A stretch of 64,000 nt of DNA from Bradyrhizobium iriomotense (GTDB lineage: Bacteria; Pseudomonadota; Alphaproteobacteria; Rhizobiales; Xanthobacteraceae), in contig NZ_BSOW01000007.1 in assembly GCF_030160715.1 (NCBI RefSeq), positions 227,659 to 291,658 of the forward strand. The letters are read 5' to 3'. Every line of letters starts with the position of its first letter. Positions within the stretch are counted from its first letter, which is position 1. Below, piece by piece: positions 25,708 through 33,855 of the stretch. The position numbers and the translations under genes are program-made. The notes under the pieces are model-generated. The model was not told the DNA's origin. It saw nothing but the letters and a program-made list of their open reading frames with translations, and did no database searches.

Positions 25708-27543
25708 TCATCGGTCATAGAACTTCGCCGCGCAGACCTCGTGCAGGGCGTGGCTGGCGACGCCCCGGAACGGATCGCGGATCAGGTAGACGTCGCCGCG
25801 CGCACCGCATTGCTCGCAGGGATGGTCCGGCTCCGGCCCGATGATCTGGAAATAGCCTGCACCGCGCGGTGGCTCCTTGACCTCCGGAAACTCCGGCTCG
25901 GGCTCGGCCCGCTCATAACGTGCGTCGTCGCACTTCGGCGCCGGGTTCTCGTGCTCCATCGGCAACGGCTCCTGCCGCGTCAGCCAGTACTTCGTCGCCG
26001 AGTGTTTGCCCTTGGTCGTGGCGTTGCTTTCGAGCACGAACCCGCCGACGCGCACGCCGCGCCACCGCGCGAGATCATGGGCCACCTTGCGGCGCTTGTT
26101 GGCCCCGTAGTTCGGATCGATGATGGTGCAGACCCCAGCGTCGAGGCCGTGCACCGTCACCGGCACAGTCTGCAGGCCGTCCCCGGCCCTTTGCGATGCA
26201 CGCCACCACTCGCGGAAGATCGTGATTTTTGCGTCGCGCTCCGGATCGGTGCGCTTCAACTCTTCAATGCGCAGCGCCGGGTCCTTGCAGCCCAGCGCGA
26301 GCAGCGGATCACGAATCCAGCGGCAGAAGGTCTCGTAACTTTTCAAAGACCGGCCTTGGGCGATGGCGCTTTCGTTGTGCCGGCCCCACCGCCAGATCGT
26401 GAGATAGTGCCCCAGCAATTCGCCGCGCCTTGGCTTGATCACCCGCTCCAGAAAATCGTCGGTCGAGGTGACGCGGGCCTCGGGGTCTTCGGTGCGGGCG
26501 TCAAGATCGGAGATCAGCGGAAGCCGGCGGATGTCGTCGGCGCTGATGTCGATCGCGTTGCCGTTGAACAGCAGCAGCGCGCGCGTCATCAGATCGATAT
26601 TGTCCGAACTGCCGAGCACGCGGCTCTGCGCGTGACCTGACGTCATGGCCATGTTGAGCAGGTTGGAACGCAGCGTCACGTCGTTGCCGTTGTCGAAGTG
26701 CACAGCGAGCGGCGCCCGGCGCAGCGTGGCGGTGAGCTGCTTGTCGAATTCGACCATGTCCGACGCGAACGCGGTGTCTGTCGGCTGACAGCCGAAGGCG
26801 GTGAAGGCCACGGCGCGTGTGATGGTGGACTTGCCGGCACCGCTCTGTCCGGAAGCGCCCCGGGCGACGTGGCCGGGCGCGGCCGGCAGCGAGGCGCGAG
26901 CGATGCCGAGCATCATCACGTTGTGGAATGCACTCTCATCCTGCCCGGGAGGCAGTTCAAAATCGGTCGCTTCCGGATTCTCGCGATCAACCGTCCGGTC
27001 GGCGAACGGCGTCTCGGCGAAGATTTTCCGCATCGCCAGCAGCGAGGCCTCGGCCTCCTCGCGGGAGGGGCGTTCCGGGACAGTGAGCGGCGGCAGCTGG
27101 GTGTAGTCGCAAAACAGCTGCGACTCTTCGTCGTAGCCGTCGGCCAGGTGAATCGTGCCGTCCTCGCGCAGCAGCGGCGCGGTGGTCACACCGACGAGCG
27201 GACGGAAGGCGGCGATGTCGGTTTTGGCCGCGAGCATCAGCTTGGCGACGTCCTCCTGCAGCGCGATTTCCTTGCGTCCCTCCTTGGTGATCCTGAACGG
27301 CTGCATGTGGTCGGCCACGATCAGGCGAATATCCTGCAGGCCGGCGGTGTGGATGCGCGGGGCGCCGTCGTCGCCACGCTTGACGAAGGCGAGCCTGTCG
27401 CCGAAGCGAAAGACGTCGTCGGCATGCTCGGCGAGATGGGCGAGCGCGGACTTGGACACCTCGGCATAGTCCGAATGAACGCACAGGTCGGGCTTTGCGG
27501 ATTGCACCAGCTTGAGGCTGGGCGCGGCTTTCTTCCTCGGCAT
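25708..27543 (-). CDS. Element replication ATPase/helicase
   Basis: A 611-residue protein next to the primase. A P-loop (GASGQSGAGKSTITRA) lies near residue 235, with a Walker-B-like segment downstream (LAVHFDNGNDV). The sensor-like stretch MTRALLLFNGNAID and the loop LPLISDLDARTEDPEARV fit superfamily 3/D5-type phage replicative helicases. A zinc site appears at the C-terminus (HPCEQCGARGDVYL). It starts 3 bp after the primase stop, with GGAGG inside that gene's end, so the two are cotranscribed. The pair would prime and unwind the excised element for replication. Confidence 0.78.
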   Translation of the reverse strand: MPRKKAAPSLKLVQSAKPDLCVHSDYAEVSKSALAHLAEHADDVFRFGDRLAFVKRGDDGAPRIHTAGLQDIRLIVADHMQPFRITKEGRKEIALQEDVAKLMLAAKTDIAAFRPLVGVTTAPLLREDGTIHLADGYDEESQLFCDYTQLPPLTVPERPSREEAEASLLAMRKIFAETPFADRTVDRENPEATDFELPPGQDESAFHNVMMLGIARASLPAAPGHVARGASGQSGAGKSTITRAVAFTAFGCQPTDTAFASDMVEFDKQLTATLRRAPLAVHFDNGNDVTLRSNLLNMAMTSGHAQSRVLGSSDNIDLMTRALLLFNGNAIDISADDIRRLPLISDLDARTEDPEARVTSTDDFLERVIKPRRGELLGHYLTIWRWGRHNESAIAQGRSLKSYETFCRWIRDPLLALGCKDPALRIEELKRTDPERDAKITIFREWWRASQRAGDGLQTVPVTVHGLDAGVCTIIDPNYGANKRRKVAHDLARWRGVRVGGFVLESNATTKGKHSATKYWLTRQEPLPMEHENPAPKCDDARYERAEPEPEFPEVKEPPRGAGYFQIIGPEPDHPCEQCGARGDVYLIRDPFRGVASHALHEVCAAKFYDR

Positions 27544-27546
27544 CGT

Positions 27547-28284
27547 CTACCCTCCGCGCGTGCGGCTGAGGTAGGCGCTGGCGATCGTGGCGCGCGCCTC
27601 GGTGACCGGCAGACCGATTTGCAGGGCGACATTGATCAGCAACGCGTCGGCCTCGGTGCGCCCCAGCGTGCTCTCGGCGAGGCGACAGGCCGCCCAATAC
27701 AGTGACCGATTGCGCTCGCCCTCGTTCGCGCGCGCGACAACGCCAAGAATTCCCCGGATCAGCTTGCCATCAGCGACGACGGCGACAGGCCGCGAGCTAG
27801 GCGGCGCCGCAGGCTGCGCCAGCGCCTCAAGCCAGTCGGGCCAAGGCGCGAGGGGCGCGTCGCACAACACCGGGAGGCCGGCGGCGGGCCACCAGATGAT
27901 GCAGCCGTCGTCGGCCTTGACGTCGACGCCGATGGCGATCCGCGAAGTCGAGCAGCGCAAGCTTGGTGCATGCCGAAAGACCAGATGCAGGCCGCCGCTA
28001 CGCGAGCGATGCACGCGTGTCGTGGGGATGCGCTCGCGATGCTCGGTCCACCACGCCCGCGCGGCCGGTTTCTGGTCGAGGTCGAGGACGTCCAGTCCGC
28101 TTGACGCGCCGGTCCGGATGCCGACCAGCGGCCCGCCGTAGCGCCCCCACAGATCGGACAGCGCATCCGGATCGGTGCTGGCGTCTCGGAAGCCGTGCGG
28201 CGTGGTCGGGCATTTCGAGCGCGCCACCGGGAAGCAGGGAATGTCGGCGGCGGCCAGCTGCAGCGCCGCTGCGAGCGGAGACAT
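27547..28284 (-). CDS. Bifunctional DNA primase/polymerase (Prim-Pol) N-terminal type
   Basis: A 245-residue archaeo-eukaryotic primase-superfamily protein. Catalytic motifs are visible: GIRTGASSGLDVLDLD (metal-binding Asps), SGGLHLVFRH, and VDVKADDGCIIWWP. The C-terminal helix (ARANEGERNRSLYWAACRLAES) is the usual companion segment. Proteins of this type synthesise primers and DNA in phages, plasmids and P4-type satellites. The ATG at 28284 follows AGGAGGAGC. It is the first gene of a two-gene operon with the ATPase. Confidence 0.9.
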   Translation of the reverse strand: MSPLAAALQLAAADIPCFPVARSKCPTTPHGFRDASTDPDALSDLWGRYGGPLVGIRTGASSGLDVLDLDQKPAARAWWTEHRERIPTTRVHRSRSGGLHLVFRHAPSLRCSTSRIAIGVDVKADDGCIIWWPAAGLPVLCDAPLAPWPDWLEALAQPAAPPSSRPVAVVADGKLIRGILGVVARANEGERNRSLYWAACRLAESTLGRTEADALLINVALQIGLPVTEARATIASAYLSRTRGG

Positions 28285-28441
28285 TGGCTCCTCCTTTCAA
28301 GAGAGGCCGTCAGCGCCCACTTGCTTGAAGCCAACACCGGCAAAGGTTATGCTGCGCGCAGCGGCTGCAACCGCTTCACACATGGTCTGTCGTACTGGTC
28401 CGGGGTCGTTGGCTCCGCATGGGCGTTGGCGACCTCGGATT

Positions 28442-28648
28442 TCACTTGGTTGCGGCGAACTGTTCGAGGCTCTCGCGGGTGATGGTCGAGCGGCGGCCGA
28501 CCTTTTTGCGGATCAGAAGTCCGCGCTGCACGAGATTGTGGATGTGGCGCTCGCTCACATTGCCCAGTTCGCGACGCGCCCGTTCGTAATCGACGAGCAA
28601 CGGCAGGTCGCGATCAAGCGCGATGGATTTGGCCTTGCCCTTCTGCAT
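28442..28648 (-). CDS. AlpA/excisionase-like HTH protein
   Basis: A 68-residue protein beginning MQKGKAKSIALDRDLPLLVD, with a MerR-type winged HTH (YERARRELGNVSERHIHNLVQRGLLIRKKVGRRSTITRESL). This is the fold of AlpA and Xis proteins that turn on integrase or direct excision. It lies between the integrase and the primase, the classical AlpA place in P4-like elements. The ATG at 28648 follows GGGAGA; a longer start at 28669 is possible. Confidence 0.8.
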   Translation of the reverse strand: MQKGKAKSIALDRDLPLLVDYERARRELGNVSERHIHNLVQRGLLIRKKVGRRSTITRESLEQFAATK

Positions 28649-28885
28649 GGTCCGGTCTCCCAACTGCATTCACCGGCAGCAGGTTGACTCGATGCGCACC
28701 GATGATCCAGCACACCGCCGTTTCAAGTCAAAATCGGCTTACATCGGCTTGCATCGGCTTGCGTTGGGCTTGCAGGCACGATGTCGTCGGGCTTGCAAGC
28801 GGCCATCGCGCAGGAGAACCGCAGCGGCGGCAAGCCGTTGGCGCTATTGCAGCCGCGCCACACGACAGTGCGTCGTAGCTGCTAT

Positions 28886-30157
28886 TTATGCCGCAATCAC
28901 GGTCAGCCTGCGCCCCTGTGCAGCGGTGAGATAGTCGGCCCAATCCTGCATCAAGGCGCGCCGCTTCTGTAGCAGCTGGCCCCGCGAATAGGCCGCCTTC
29001 AACTTGCCGCGCTGCTTGCCGTGCGACATGACGGCATTGATGATCTGGTCGTCGGCTGTCGAGCACTCGTCGGCCCACGTCTCGAATCCGGCTCTCGCGA
29101 GGCCGTGGCTGGTAGCGGCGACCTTCATGCGCTTGAGCACCGCGAGCATGGCGTTGTTGGAGAGCGGCTCGCCCTTCAAGTCGCCGGGAAACACGAGGCC
29201 CTTGCCGCCGGTCAGGCGGTGCATCTCGCGGAGGATATCGAGCGCCGCGTCGGAGAGCGGGATGACGAATTCGATGTCGTTGTTCTTGACGCGCGGGACG
29301 GTCCACAATTTTGCCGGCAGATCGATGTGGCTCCAGTCGAGCGGCGGGGTGTCGTCGCGGTCGTCGACGCCGCGTATCGACGAGGTCCGCACCACGGTGA
29401 GGATGGTGAAGCGCAGCGCCTTGGGCGCGACGCCGTCCTGTTGCTTCAGCCTCGCCATCAGGTCAGGCATCGCCGTGTAGGGCAGCGTCCTGTGGTGATT
29501 GACCTTGCGGCCGGACTGCGACGGCAGGACGTTTTCGAGGAAGCCCGCCCAGCGCGCCGGATTGTCGCCCGCGCGGTAGCCATGCGTGGTTGCCCAGCCG
29601 AGCACCTTCTCGATGCGCCCCCGAATGCGGCGGGCGGTTTCCGGCTTGGCGCTCCAGATCGGCAGCAGCACCGCCTTGACCTCGTCGAGGCCGATGTCGC
29701 GGACGTCGCGCGGGTGGAGGTGCCTGCAGTAGTCGTGCTCCGGCCCCACCAGCTCGCCGTTCTCGTCCTCGCCGAGCATGTGCTTGAACCACTGATTGCG
29801 GTGCACCGGGTTATGCCAGCTGCTCTTGTGATCGGCGGCATAGGCGCGGGCGGCCTCGCGGAAATTGATCGCTGAGATCGCAGCCTTGGCGGCCTTGGCG
29901 GCCTGCGGAGAGCGGCCGCCGCTCTTGATCAGGCCGCGCATGCGCTTGGCGTTGTCGCGGACCTCGTCGAGGCCGATGTCGCGCAGGCTGCCGAGCCCGG
30001 TGATGGTGTCGCGGCCAGCCTGCGTGCTGCGGTAAATCCAGTTCTTGGAGCCGCCGCGTTCGACCTGCAGATAGAGCCCGCCGCCGTCCGCGTAGCGGCC
30101 CGGCTTGATCAGCTTCGCGATCTTCGTTTCCGTCAGCTTGTGAATGCCGCGCGCCAT
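28886..30157 (-). CDS. Tyrosine integrase of P4/DUF4102 type
   Basis: A 423-residue integrase. The N-terminal DUF4102-type arm-binding domain (MARGIHKLTETKIAKLIKP, then GRYADGGGLYLQVERGGSKNWIYRS) leads to the SAM-like core domain (about residues 100-200) and the catalytic domain. Arg is in LTVVRTSSIRGVDDRDD, the His/Arg region in TSHGLARAGFETWADE, a further His in VMSHGKQRGKLKAAY, and the nucleophile Tyr is that of KAAYSRGQ. The usual HxxR spacing reads H-G-L-A-R here. AGGAG lies six bases before the ATG at 30157. The frame is open further upstream, but into the CCCCTGTG array, which is unlikely to be coding. It lies 360 bp from the tRNA target. Confidence 0.93.
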   Translation of the reverse strand: MARGIHKLTETKIAKLIKPGRYADGGGLYLQVERGGSKNWIYRSTQAGRDTITGLGSLRDIGLDEVRDNAKRMRGLIKSGGRSPQAAKAAKAAISAINFREAARAYAADHKSSWHNPVHRNQWFKHMLGEDENGELVGPEHDYCRHLHPRDVRDIGLDEVKAVLLPIWSAKPETARRIRGRIEKVLGWATTHGYRAGDNPARWAGFLENVLPSQSGRKVNHHRTLPYTAMPDLMARLKQQDGVAPKALRFTILTVVRTSSIRGVDDRDDTPPLDWSHIDLPAKLWTVPRVKNNDIEFVIPLSDAALDILREMHRLTGGKGLVFPGDLKGEPLSNNAMLAVLKRMKVAATSHGLARAGFETWADECSTADDQIINAVMSHGKQRGKLKAAYSRGQLLQKRRALMQDWADYLTAAQGRRLTVIAA

Positions 30158-30196
30158 GTTCTCCTGCCTTTCGGCGGTGGTGTTCTGGGGCTCCCC

Positions 30197-30285
30197 CCCC
30201 TGTGCCCACCCCCTGTGCCCAAAGCGGGGTAAGCATTTGCCGCATAAGGGGTTTTTCCCGTACCCCCCTGTGACCCCCCCCTGTT
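30197..30285. repeat. CCCCTGTG repeat array, right end
   Basis: Exact copies at 30197-30204, 30210-30217 and 30265-30272, and a near copy CCCCTGTT at 30278-30285, between the integrase start and the tRNA. Same motif as the left array at 17319-17412. Confidence 0.7.
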
Positions 30286-30370
30286 TTACCCAGCGGCTCA
30301 CGTAGTTGGAGCTAACCCCTCGGAGGGTGGTTTTAGTTCGGCTGCCAAGATATAGGCACGATTGGTCTCA

Positions 30371-30389
30371 CTGTCCACTTTACTGTACA
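30371..30389. repeat. TGTAC-type end repeat, right copy
   Basis: ctgtccactttactgtaca matches 17248-17266 at 16 of 19 positions in the same orientation. It is 128 bp inside the right att site. Candidate integrase arm site. Confidence 0.5.
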
Positions 30390-30516
30390 TTTCGGCGGGA
30401 TTTCCTACTGGTGCAGGTCAGTGCATCGTGATGCAGGAAAAGCGGGTTAAGCCCCGAGAATATTGGGGCTATTCCGTTCAGATAAGTTCTGGTGGGTTCT
30501 GCTCGGTGCAGGGTAC

Positions 30517-30546
30517 TGGCGGAGAGAGTGGGATTCGAACCCACGG
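30517..30546. other. Proximal attachment site inside tRNA-Ser
   Basis: The tRNA 3' end (tggcggagagagtg ... aacccacgg) is repeated at 17169-17198 with seven mismatched central bases. The crossover probably lies in the 14-bp exact block. Confidence 0.7.
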
Positions 30547-30606
30547 TACGGTTTCCCGCACACACGCTTTCCAAGCGTGCGCCTTAAGCCACTCGGCCAT
30601 CTCTCC
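30517..30606 (-). tRNA. tRNA-Ser (anticodon GGA)
   Basis: Read on the minus strand, GGAGAGA opens the acceptor stem and TCTCTCC closes it, followed by discriminator G and an encoded CCA at 30517-30519. The anticodon loop has CTTGGAAAG with anticodon GGA, a long variable arm (GTGCGGGAAACCGTAC) marks a serine tRNA, and the T-loop GGTTCGAATCC is intact. Its 3' third is the attachment site of the element lying at lower coordinates. The tRNA remains complete, since the element carries a matching end. Confidence 0.97.
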
Positions 30607-30806
30607 GGAGCGCCTTCTCTTGAAGGGGCGCCGCTGATTTTGCAAGGGACTGCGAGCCGATCAGCTGAAATTTCCTTAAGCCATTGTATTTTAACAAGAA
30701 TATATAGACGCTCAGAGCTTGAGCCGTACCACCCGGGGTGAACCGGCGGCGGCTCTGGCGCGACGATTCACCGAGCAGCGCTTCCGACAGATGAGAGGGG
30801 GACACC

Positions 30807-31145
30807 ATGACCTGCTTTCGAGCCATCGCCGCCTTGGGCCTTGTATCGGTCGTCTCGGTGATTTCGGGCCAGGCGTCCGCGCAGATGTGCACGCGCCAGG
30901 GCGTCGAGGTCACCTGCGATGACGGCCGGCGCGGGGTGCTGGCGGGCGATGCCATCATCTGGCCGGACGGCACGCGCTCGAGCGCGTCGCCGCATCCAAG
31001 CGTGATCATCGGCAACAAATCGTCGGTGCATGTCGGCCAGGGCGTGTTCGTCGGCCAGGGCAACGGCATGGTGCCGATGGATGATCCCAACGCACCGAAC
31101 AAGCGGCGCTGCGCTGTGCTCGACGGCGTGTCGTATTGTTATTGA
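30807..31145 (+). CDS. Small exported protein of unknown function
   Basis: A 112-residue protein. The Sec signal (MTCFRAIAALGLVSVVSVISGQASAQ) is followed by a mature chain with four Cys (MCTRQG, VTCDDGRRG, RRCAVLDG, YCY) and a central Gly/Val-rich stretch (SVHVGQGVFVGQGNGMVPMDD). Disulfides are likely in the periplasm. GAGGGGGACACC precedes the ATG. The gene lies outside the integrated element, just beyond the tRNA. No family recognised. Confidence 0.7.
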   Translation: MTCFRAIAALGLVSVVSVISGQASAQMCTRQGVEVTCDDGRRGVLAGDAIIWPDGTRSSASPHPSVIIGNKSSVHVGQGVFVGQGNGMVPMDDPNAPNKRRCAVLDGVSYCY

Positions 31146-31154
31146 GGTGTCTCT

Positions 31155-31309
31155 CCTTCCCTTCTCACCTTGTGGGAGAAGGTGGCGCGAAGCGCCGGAT
31201 GAGGGGTTCTCTCCGCGAATTCAACTGCAAGAGATTCATTCGCGGAGAGAACCCCTCACCCGTCTCGCCGCTACGCGGCGATCCACCCTCTCCCACAAGG
31301 GGAGAGGGC
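31155..31309. repeat. 155-bp interspersed inverted repeat, copy A
   Basis: The left arm (cttgtgggagaaggtggc, gcgaagcgccggatgagggg) is answered by the right arm (cccctcacccgtctcgccg, ctacgcggcg, ccaccctctcccacaagg). A near-identical copy is at 58567-58718. It sits between the exported-protein gene and otsA, which converge here, and could end transcription from both sides. Confidence 0.85.
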
Positions 31310-31338
31310 GATCGAGCGCGGAGCAAGCTTCCTGGATT

Positions 31339-32802
31339 CTACATCAACCTCACGCCCGAGATCGCCGACTTCAGCCAGCGTAGCGCCTGCGGCGGTTGCG
31401 CGGCCAGTGGCACCACGGCAGGTTTCTCGATCCGGCTCTTCTCGAGCTCCGCGACGAAGTCGGCGGACCATTGCTGGATGGTGTGCCCGCGCAGCTTCTT
31501 CATCATCGCCTCCCAGCGCATCTTGCGCTCGGTGAGCGGCATCGAGGCTGCGATCGAGATCGCGCGCGCCATGCCGTCGACGTCGTGCGGATTGACCAGC
31601 AGCGCAGTATCGAGCTCGTTGGCCGCGCCCGCGAATTTCGACAGCACGAGCACGCCGGGATCGGCCGGGTTTTGCGCGGCGACGTATTCCTTGGCGACGA
31701 GGTTCATGCCGTCATGGAGCGGCGTCACCACGCCGACCTGCGCGGTGCGGTAGAGGCCCGCAAGCACTGCCTGGCTAAAACCCTTGTTGAGGTAGCGGAT
31801 CGGCGTCCAGTCGACCTCGCCATGGCGGCCGTTGACGTCGGTGACGAGGCGCGCGACCTCGTTCTGGAGATTGCCATAGGCTTCGATGCCGCCGCGCGAG
31901 GGGTTTGCGATCTGAAGCAGCGAGATGCTGCGCAAGAACTGCGGCTGTTCGGTCCACAGGCGATCGAACGCGCTGATGCGATTGACGAGGCCCTTGGAAT
32001 AATCGAGCCGGTCGACGCCGATCGCGAGCTTCTCGCCGTTGAGGCTGCGGCGCAGCCGCGACACGTCGGGATGCGAGACCGACTTCGCGGCATACTGCGC
32101 AAATTTTTCCGCATCGATGCCGATTGGAAACACCTGGCATCGCGTGCGTCCGTGCTTCGAGATGACGATGCCGTCCACGATCGTCAGTCCGAGTTCCTGA
32201 CCGACATAGCTGAGGAAATTGCGGCAGTCCTCCTCGGTCTGGAAGCCGATGAGATCATAGCCGAGCATCGCCTCGATCAGCTCGCGATGATGCGGCACGC
32301 CCTGGATCACCGCCGGCACCGGCCACGGCGTATGCAGGAAGAAGCCGATCGGGTCTTCGACGTTGAGATCGCGCAGCTCCGCGCCGAGCGCAAGGAAATG
32401 ATAATCCTGCACCCAGAAGGCGGTCCGCTCTTTGCGGAAACGCAGCAGCGCGCGCGCCATGAAGGCGTTGACCTCGCGATAGCTGAGGTAGTCGCCTTGC
32501 GAGACGCGAATGAGATCGCTGCGCGAATGCAGCGCCGGCCACAGCGCCGAATTGGCAAAACCTTCGTAATAGCCGCCGTAATGCGCCGCCGGCAGATCCA
32601 GCGTCGCCAGCGCACCGGTGCCGAGTGCTTCGATCTCGGCGAAGGGTTCCTTCTGGTGGCCATCGCGCACCCGGCCCGAGGAACCCACCCAGATCGCTCC
32701 CGAATGTTCCACCACGGGAAGCAAAGCGGCAGCGAGACCGCCCGTCATGGGTTCGTTGGCTTTCCCGCGCGCGACGCGGTTCGATATGACGACGAGATTC
32801 AC
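31339..32802 (-). CDS. otsA: Trehalose-6-phosphate synthase
   Basis: OtsA joins glucose from UDP-glucose to glucose-6-phosphate, giving trehalose-6-phosphate in the cytosol. The 487-residue GT-B glycosyltransferase has the N-terminal loop SNRVARGKANEPMTGGLAAAL, WVQDYHFLALG, HTPWPVPAVIQ, VDRLDYSKGLVNRI, and the family signature DGMNLVAKEYVAAQ. Trehalose protects against osmotic and drying stress and is the main compatible solute in Bradyrhizobium. The phosphatase gene otsB lies 240 bp upstream on the same strand. Confidence 0.96.
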   Translation of the reverse strand: MNLVVISNRVARGKANEPMTGGLAAALLPVVEHSGAIWVGSSGRVRDGHQKEPFAEIEALGTGALATLDLPAAHYGGYYEGFANSALWPALHSRSDLIRVSQGDYLSYREVNAFMARALLRFRKERTAFWVQDYHFLALGAELRDLNVEDPIGFFLHTPWPVPAVIQGVPHHRELIEAMLGYDLIGFQTEEDCRNFLSYVGQELGLTIVDGIVISKHGRTRCQVFPIGIDAEKFAQYAAKSVSHPDVSRLRRSLNGEKLAIGVDRLDYSKGLVNRISAFDRLWTEQPQFLRSISLLQIANPSRGGIEAYGNLQNEVARLVTDVNGRHGEVDWTPIRYLNKGFSQAVLAGLYRTAQVGVVTPLHDGMNLVAKEYVAAQNPADPGVLVLSKFAGAANELDTALLVNPHDVDGMARAISIAASMPLTERKMRWEAMMKKLRGHTIQQWSADFVAELEKSRIEKPAVVPLAAQPPQALRWLKSAISGVRLM

Positions 32803-33042
32803 AGGGTCGTCCCCTCCTGTTATTCCGCCTCGTTTAACTGGCGTTCATCAATATGGTTCCTGTTCATGGTTTCAACCAATTGAAACCAAAATCAGGCGCG
32901 CGCGCTGGAACCTTCATTTGTCCTCTGAAACGAAAATTCGATGCAAAGACAGTTTTTGGCGTTCCCTGTTGCGCGGCAAGAAACATGCGCGCGCCGCGGG
33001 GTTCCGAGGCCTTTATGGCTCTCGCGTGGCGCTGCCTTGCTT

Positions 33043-33852
33043 TTACCTTGTATCGCCGTCGAGCAGATGGGCGAGGAACTCACGCACATCACTGGGTGAG
33101 TCGAAATGACCATTCACGCCGCGCGCGCGACGTCCCACCGAGAATGCAAGTCCATTCATGTCGGGCATGATCGCGAACACGGTTTCATCGGTGACATCGT
33201 CGCCGATGAACAGCGGACGGCGGCCCCTGAACGGCTCATGCGTCATCAACTCGCGCACGCCGCTCGCCTTGGTGAAGCCGGAATGCTTGATCTCGCAGAC
33301 GAACTTGCCGGGCAGCACTTCGATCGGCGCGTTCGGCAGATCGGCGCGGATCAGCGACACCGCCGCATAGATCGCCTTCTCCGCATGCGGGGCGAGACGA
33401 TAATGCAGCGCGAGCGAGTAGCCCTTGTCCTCGAGCAGAATGCCGGGTGAGAGCTTTGCGATCGCGGCGAGGCGCCGCTTCAATTCCTTGTCCATCGGCG
33501 GGGCATGGCTCGCGACCGCCTCGGCATCGGCGTCGAGGCGCATCTCCGCACCGTGACCGCCGACGGCGGGAAATTGATCCGGCGCGAAGATCAGATCGAT
33601 GTCGTTGAGCGAGCGTCCGCTGACCAGCGCGAGCGCGCCGGAGGTCCGTTCGACCAAGCCATTGAGCGTCTTCGAGAGGCCTGGCGGCACCCAGACCTCG
33701 CGCGGCGTCGGCATCAGTTCGAGCAGCGTGCCGTCGATGTCGAGCAGAATCGCCGTCTCGCTGAGATGCGGCACCAGGGCCTGCGGCACCGGCACTGTCT
33801 CCGGCGTCTCGTCATCTTCCATGGTTCGTATGTCCATCACTTCCGAATTCAT
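33043..33852 (-). CDS. otsB: Trehalose-6-phosphate phosphatase
   Basis: A 269-residue HAD-family phosphatase that removes phosphate from trehalose-6-phosphate. Motif I is LLDIDGTLLEL (catalytic Asps), the middle reads GGHGAEMRLD, and motifs III/IV are in KASGVRELM and FIGDDVTDETVFA. It starts 3 bp after the MFS gene stop and probably shares its transcript. Together with otsA it completes the two-step OtsAB pathway. Confidence 0.95.
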   Translation of the reverse strand: MNSEVMDIRTMEDDETPETVPVPQALVPHLSETAILLDIDGTLLELMPTPREVWVPPGLSKTLNGLVERTSGALALVSGRSLNDIDLIFAPDQFPAVGGHGAEMRLDADAEAVASHAPPMDKELKRRLAAIAKLSPGILLEDKGYSLALHYRLAPHAEKAIYAAVSLIRADLPNAPIEVLPGKFVCEIKHSGFTKASGVRELMTHEPFRGRRPLFIGDDVTDETVFAIMPDMNGLAFSVGRRARGVNGHFDSPSDVREFLAHLLDGDTR

Positions 33853-33855
33853 AGT

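Larger units (their letters stand above)
17169..30546. mobile_element. Integrative element in tRNA-Ser, satellite/prophage-like
   Basis: About 13.4 kb between the 3' end of tRNA-Ser(GGA) at 30517-30546 and an imperfect copy of that end at 17169-17198. A tyrosine integrase lies next to the tRNA. Reading inward from it come an AlpA-like HTH, a Prim-Pol primase and an ATPase/helicase, the order typical of P4-like satellites. The rest holds an HK97-type major capsid protein, a serine recombinase, HTH and zinc-motif proteins, a PIN remnant and several ORFs under 130 codons. No portal, large terminase, protease, tail or lysis gene was found. Both ends carry matching repeat arrays. It is either a much reduced prophage or a satellite with its own capsid protein. 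Confidence 0.85.

Noticed and set aside
31155..31309. Insertion sequence
   Set aside because: Inverted arms but no transposase and only 155 bp; it is a repeat of the palindromic type.
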